The position numbers and the translations under genes were made by a program. Of a DNA stretch of 64,000 nt, positions 62,401 to 64,000 are shown one piece after another (position 1 is the stretch's first letter; every line of letters begins with the position of its first letter). The stretch comes from Glutamicibacter protophormiae. Its GTDB lineage: Bacteria; Actinomycetota; Actinomycetes; Actinomycetales; Micrococcaceae. Location of the stretch: NCBI RefSeq assembly GCF_014647495.1, contig NZ_BMPH01000004.1, positions 124,001 to 188,000 of the forward strand, read 5' to 3'. The notes under the pieces are model-generated. The model worked only from the letters and a program-made list of their open reading frames with translations, was not told the origin of the DNA and did not search any database.

Positions 62401-64000
62401 ATTCGGCCGTCGGCTGGCAGTACGCCGCCTTCGACACCCCGGTGACCATCTCCGCGAACACCGAGTACGTGGCGGCCTACCGCAGCAACGGCATCTACCC
62501 GGTCTCCCCCGGCGCCCTAGGCAGCCCGACGCAGGTCGGCCCGCTGCGCACCAGTGCTTCGGCCGGGCACTACACCTATAGCGACCAGTTCCCGGACTCG
62601 ATGGTCTCCAGCAGCTATCTGGTAGACGTCCGCTTCCAGCCGCAGGGCAAGCCCGTCAGCCTCGGCGAGCGATCCCCTGCCAGCAGCGTCTTCGATGCCC
62701 CGGTGGACTCGCAGATCTCTGCCACCTTCAGCCAGCCGCTGGAAGCCGGAGCCCAGCTGGAAGTCAGCACAGGTGGCAACGCCATCGCCGGAACCACCGC
62801 GGTCTCGGAAGACGCCAGGAAACTGACCTTCACCCCCGGCGCCCCCTTGCCCGAGGCCAGCGTTATCACCGTCGCGCCGAAGAACATCTCCGGCACGGAC
62901 ACCGGTGCGGCACAGATCCCGGCGTGGACCTTCCGCACCGCGGGAGGCGGCGAGCAGCTGCGCACCTTCCTGGGCAGCCAGGAACCGGCCAATCTCGATC
63001 CATCGGATTCTTCCGCGGCCGAGCTCGGCATCAGGCTGACCAGCAGCCAGGACATCGAAATCCAGGCGCTGCGCTACTACCAGGGCCCGCTGGGATACGG
63101 CGAGCACACCGGAAGCATCTGGGACGCGCAGGGCAACCTCCTGGGCACCGCCAGCTTCCCCGCGACCACCGCACAGGGCTGGCAGACCGCGTTCCTGAGC
63201 ACCCCGGTCACCCTGGCCGCGGGGGCCGAGTTCGCCGTCTCCTATCAGGCCCCGAAGGGCGGGTATGTCTTCACGGGCGCTGACTTCGCCAACGGAAAGA
63301 CCGACGGTGTCCTGTCGCTGACGGGCGCCAACGGCATCTACAGCTATGGCGCCGGGAGCATGCCCGGCAGTTCCTGGAACAACAGCAACTACTTCGCAGA
63401 CCTGGTCTACCGAAGCCTCTCCGGCTCCGGGCAGCCCACCGAAACGCCATCGCCGAGCAGTTCGGCACCGAGCGACCTGAAGGTCACCTCCCGCAGTCCC
63501 GAAGCGCAGGCTTCGGCGGTCCAGACCTCGTCTGCGGTGAGCGCGACATTCAACCGACCGGTGGCCGAGGGGTCGAGCCTGTCCCTGAAGCTGGAAGGCA
63601 CGGCCGTGGACGGTTCCTCGGCGCTGAACGCCGAACGGACCACGCTGACCTTCACCCCGCAGGCGCCGCTGCAGGCGGACACCGTCTACACCGTGGATTT
63701 CTCCATCAGCGGGGAGCCGGAAGGCTTCGCCAACCCGTCCTCCTATTCATTCAGGACCCAGGCGATGCCCGAGGATCCCGCGAACTGCCCGTGCGGGCTG
63801 TTCAACAACACCGAGACACCCACCGTCGCGGCGATTGCCGACGGTACCCCGGTCACCCTTGGCACCCGGTTCTCCTCGGATGTCGAAGGAAAGCTGACAG
63901 GGCTTGAGTTCTACCGGAGCATCGGAGAAACCGGAACGCATACCGGCACGCTGTACTCGACCTCGGGCGAGGTGCTGGCAACGGTCCAATTCCCGGACAC
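59460..64000 (+). CDS. Very large secreted dimethylformamidase-like protein with DUF4082 repeats (3' end off window)
   Basis: At least 1513 residues; ATG 59460 has GGGGG 5 bases upstream (59472 and 59478 are alternatives). Signal peptide to about AVPAAA. Residues 60-560 resemble the large subunit of N,N-dimethylformamidase: SIDIYRTGWYQGLGARK, LVQTSDPTWHAYNLYGG, FFVSVGHDEYWSGAQR-like VFVSVGHDEYWSGAQRK, FLTGNEVYWRTRYE and GSVQWTWGLDQWHDG. An Ig-like domain (about 545-640) follows. Then DUF4082 modules begin near 641, 910, 1167 and 1443 (GxRFxxxxDGxxxGLxFYRS ... GTHTGTLYS), separated by Big_5-like domains. Found in Micrococcaceae as surface or matrix proteins; enzyme activity is unproven. It runs divergently from the TagD-like gene. 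Confidence 0.85.
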   Translation, partial: MGFVMGMTRRFITTFSRTAKISAAAFSATVLVAVGLPAVPAAAVTPGCGPEANAIVCENSKLGTSFEEWDIDGAGDDSIQGFATDISVNVGQRVDFKIDTDANAYSIDIYRTGWYQGLGARKITSVQPSAQLPQRQPECLSDVTTELIDCGTWAVSASWNVPADAVSGVYLAKLTRKDTGGSSHITFIVRNEASTSDVLVQTSDPTWHAYNLYGGSDFYSGADNGRAFKLSYNRPFATRAGLEARDFYFGAEYPLVRFLERNGYDVSYFSGVDTDRHGELLKNHKVFVSVGHDEYWSGAQRKNVEEARDAGVNLQFLTGNEVYWRTRYEKSPTDQKDYRTLVTYKETWGNNKIDPSEEWTGTWRDPRFASTANGGGLPENGLTGTAYVVNSGDLPVTVNAEEGKMRLWRDTPLNAQSPGAKTELAPHTVGYESNEDLPNGFRPPGLIHLSTTTGSVPEYLQDFGNTVAAGSTTHHTTMYRAASGALVFSTGSVQWTWGLDQWHDGDGAPADARMQQAQVNLLADMDSMPTTLMSGLVMPTAAKDTTAPTVNVTTAPTGSVRNGEKITVKGTASDPGGRVAAVEYSFDGGTTWKAAQGTANWSFTAVQEGSGDEQLLVRAVDDSANYPQQGTAVPLQITGPYSVFGERVPATADAGDSAAVELGLRFTAQTDGYVTGVRFYKSKANTGTHTGTLWTLNGTELATVTFSNESAEGWQTASFAKPVEARAGDEFVVSYHAPNGHYSAVTQDFAYRGAEANPISAAGGFGAPAAGLFVSGAGFPTRDWDRANYFVDAVFETGESISLSAYGHSPIDTARSVPTTTPIGATLSKKVDPGSVQITLKDASDTAVQGATSYDAATRKAVFTPQAELAKGTTYTAQISATDTTGNPVSGGGTWSFTTVLATPADPNDCPCGLYPDAQVPAVPSVNDGRPVTLGTRFSAVEDGQLLGLEFYRSPGETGAHTGWLYSATGQQLAEATFPDDSAVGWQYAAFDTPVTISANTEYVAAYRSNGIYPVSPGALGSPTQVGPLRTSASAGHYTYSDQFPDSMVSSSYLVDVRFQPQGKPVSLGERSPASSVFDAPVDSQISATFSQPLEAGAQLEVSTGGNAIAGTTAVSEDARKLTFTPGAPLPEASVITVAPKNISGTDTGAAQIPAWTFRTAGGGEQLRTFLGSQEPANLDPSDSSAAELGIRLTSSQDIEIQALRYYQGPLGYGEHTGSIWDAQGNLLGTASFPATTAQGWQTAFLSTPVTLAAGAEFAVSYQAPKGGYVFTGADFANGKTDGVLSLTGANGIYSYGAGSMPGSSWNNSNYFADLVYRSLSGSGQPTETPSPSSSAPSDLKVTSRSPEAQASAVQTSSAVSATFNRPVAEGSSLSLKLEGTAVDGSSALNAERTTLTFTPQAPLQADTVYTVDFSISGEPEGFANPSSYSFRTQAMPEDPANCPCGLFNNTETPTVAAIADGTPVTLGTRFSSDVEGKLTGLEFYRSIGETGTHTGTLYSTSGEVLATVQFPD

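Overview
The window looks like chromosomal DNA of a high-GC Gram-positive actinobacterium, most likely Arthrobacter/Glutamicibacter-type Micrococcaceae. This rests on gene content and order: recG, DAK2, ddl, gpsA, plsC, murA, leuD, leuC, an NdgR/LtbR-type IclR regulator, gltX beside tRNA-Gln and tRNA-Glu, ilvE and leuB, all with GC-rich third codon positions. Genus is inference; there is no rRNA here.

Layout. 1-15.5 kb is core: DNA repair (recG, partial), an LCP wall-polymer ligase, cell-wall and lipid precursor genes (ddl, gpsA, plsC, murA), leuCD with its divergent regulator, thiL, and a pair of membrane GTPases. 15.6-26.5 kb is also core: tRNA-Glu x2 and tRNA-Gln, gltX, a FAH-family hydrolase, galE, ilvE, leuB, a NarL-type two-component system and metG. 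26.5-27.5 kb encodes a NYN-domain protein. 27.6-31.7 kb is an insertion-sequence graveyard: an IS21-type istA scrap, a broken IS end, and an IS (IS-A) split by a related IS (IS-B). Removing IS-B with one copy of its 6-bp target duplication rebuilds a full 481-codon transposase. 31.9-40.4 kb is visibly AT-rich and holds two TagF/GT4 fusion proteins (one with an N-terminal TPR region), a frameshifted GT92-like glycosyltransferase and a polysaccharide pyruvyltransferase. serA (40.6-42.2 kb) returns to core composition. 42.2-43.7 kb has no convincing gene. 43.7-64 kb is a surface-polysaccharide region. It has a secreted GH16 glycanase, then a tightly coupled minus-strand operon that runs Wzz-like, PssD, PssE, lipoprotein, very large secreted protein, CDP-alcohol phosphotransferase, GT2, Wzy-like and Wzx-like. 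A TagD-like cytidylyltransferase and a very large secreted dimethylformamidase-like/DUF4082 protein that runs off the window follow.

How it may work together (inference). The TagD-like enzyme could supply a CDP-alcohol such as CDP-glycerol to the TagF domains of the AT-rich island. The pyruvyltransferase could decorate the product and the LCP protein could attach it to peptidoglycan. The operon at 45.7-57 kb has the parts of a Wzx/Wzy exopolysaccharide pathway, but no initiating phosphoglycosyltransferase is visible. Two members of that operon, a lipoprotein and a 1149-residue fibrinogen-like/propeller protein, are not standard polysaccharide genes and are the best candidates for an undescribed function.
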